Shown here: one piece after another, positions 13,583 through 13,968 of the stretch | Position numbering within the stretch: position 1 is the stretch's first letter | Layout: each line of letters starts with the position of its first letter | Source: UBA93 sp964477205 | GTDB taxonomy: Archaea > Micrarchaeota > Micrarchaeia > Norongarragalinales > Norongarragalinaceae | Direction: 5' to 3' | DNA: 13,968 bases | Assembly: GCA_964477205.1 (NCBI GenBank) | Contig: CAYZDE010000018.1 | Span: 1 to 13,968 of the forward strand | Position numbers and translations under genes: made by a program | The notes under the pieces: model-generated | Told to the model about the DNA's origin: nothing | The model's database searches: none | The model's input: the letters and a program-made list of their open reading frames with translations, nothing else

Positions 13583-13607
13583 GTTCATTAATTTGCCCTT
13601 CAAAACA

Positions 13608-13968
13608 TCAACCTACTAGAGCAAGCATGCAGTCGGTAAGTGCTTGGCCTTCCAAGTCGTCGCAAGCGCTGGTGTCGGGCACGCCCATGCCTCCGGTCAT
13701 TGCCTCGGTTAACTCTTCCATGGTGCAAATCGTGCCGGGCGTCTCAAACTTTGACGCTGAAACAATGGCGGCGTGGCACTCGAAGCTGGCTTCCGGCATT
13801 TCCGACATGTCGGGCGTAGAGTAATCTTCGGTTGATTCCGCGGAACCGCCGGCGGCCTCTTCCTCACTCATTTCAATCCAGTCGCAGTCGCCGTACATGC
13901 CACCCATTGCTTGCGGGAAATTCGAGTAGGTTTTACTGCTCTTGGAAATTGCAATTATCTCTAAAGAC
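13608..13968 (-). CDS. Paralogue of the adjacent lipoprotein (5' end outside window)
   Basis: The frame is open to the window edge; the ATG at 13907 is internal, because the upstream in-frame codons (IIAISKSSKTYSNFPQA) align with the body of the neighbouring product (TIIKNGLIYWQ region). Matching blocks are GDCDWIEMSEEE against EDCDWVKYDLYS, SFECHAAIVSASKFETPGTIC against YSCRAWILDESKFDTPNIC, and a tail ACDDLEGQALTDC against ACEGLTGQAYADC. The Ser-Pro linker and beta domain of the neighbour are absent. The sequence is GC-rich like the house-keeping part of the window. Its signal peptide and lipobox would lie outside the window. Function unknown. Confidence 0.8.
   Translation of the reverse strand, partial: SLEIIAISKSSKTYSNFPQAMGGMYGDCDWIEMSEEEAAGGSAESTEDYSTPDMSEMPEASFECHAAIVSASKFETPGTICTMEELTEAMTGGMGVPDTSACDDLEGQALTDCMLALVG

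Noticed and set aside
13608..13907. Complete 99-aa gene starting at ATG 13907
   Set aside because: The frame stays open to the window edge and the upstream codons align with the neighbouring paralogue, so the ATG is internal.

Overview
The window is chromosomal DNA from an archaeon. The evidence is GatD/GatE (the archaeal Glu-tRNA(Gln) amidotransferase), an archaeal class I CCA-adding enzyme, aEF-1beta beside its usual Zn-ribbon partner, RibL-type FAD synthase, SRP54, an archaeal prepilin peptidase, TATA-box promoters, and a tRNA gene with a bulge-helix-bulge intron and no encoded CCA. The compact genes and short Cys-rich lipoproteins suggest a DPANN-type lineage, perhaps Diapherotrites/Iainarchaeota-like; that placement is a guess from style.

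Positions 1-4724 are mainly + strand and GC-rich. They hold the 3' part of gatD, gatE (4-nt TTGA overlap) and an unrecognised single-pass membrane protein. An interrupted tRNA-Arg(GCG) follows on the - strand, with a 30-nt intron inside the T loop. A second + strand operon follows: a 48-aa Zn-ribbon protein, ribL (TTGA overlap) and aEF-1beta.

Positions 4721-8668 form a - strand operon read from right to left: tandem-ACT protein, SRP54, prepilin peptidase, CCA-adding enzyme. It combines protein targeting, pilin/archaellin processing and tRNA maturation, with 1-nt and 4-nt junctions between the first three genes.

Positions 8669-13607 are visibly richer in A and T, and all genes lie on the - strand. 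The main operon encodes an ABC ATPase with two N-terminal membrane segments, an ABC-2 permease, a Zn-ribbon/one-TM protein, a large Cys-rich lipoprotein, and a 26-codon ORF that is only a lipoprotein signal peptide plus the family motif. Upstream lies a second lipoprotein with the same N-terminal motif, followed by a hairpin. Beyond it, at the window edge, GC-rich DNA encodes a related but shorter protein that is cut by the window. The island looks like an accessory export and surface-lipoprotein locus with gene duplication and mosaic patches, and is the most likely place for undescribed biology. The clearest single novelty visible from sequence is the T-loop tRNA intron.
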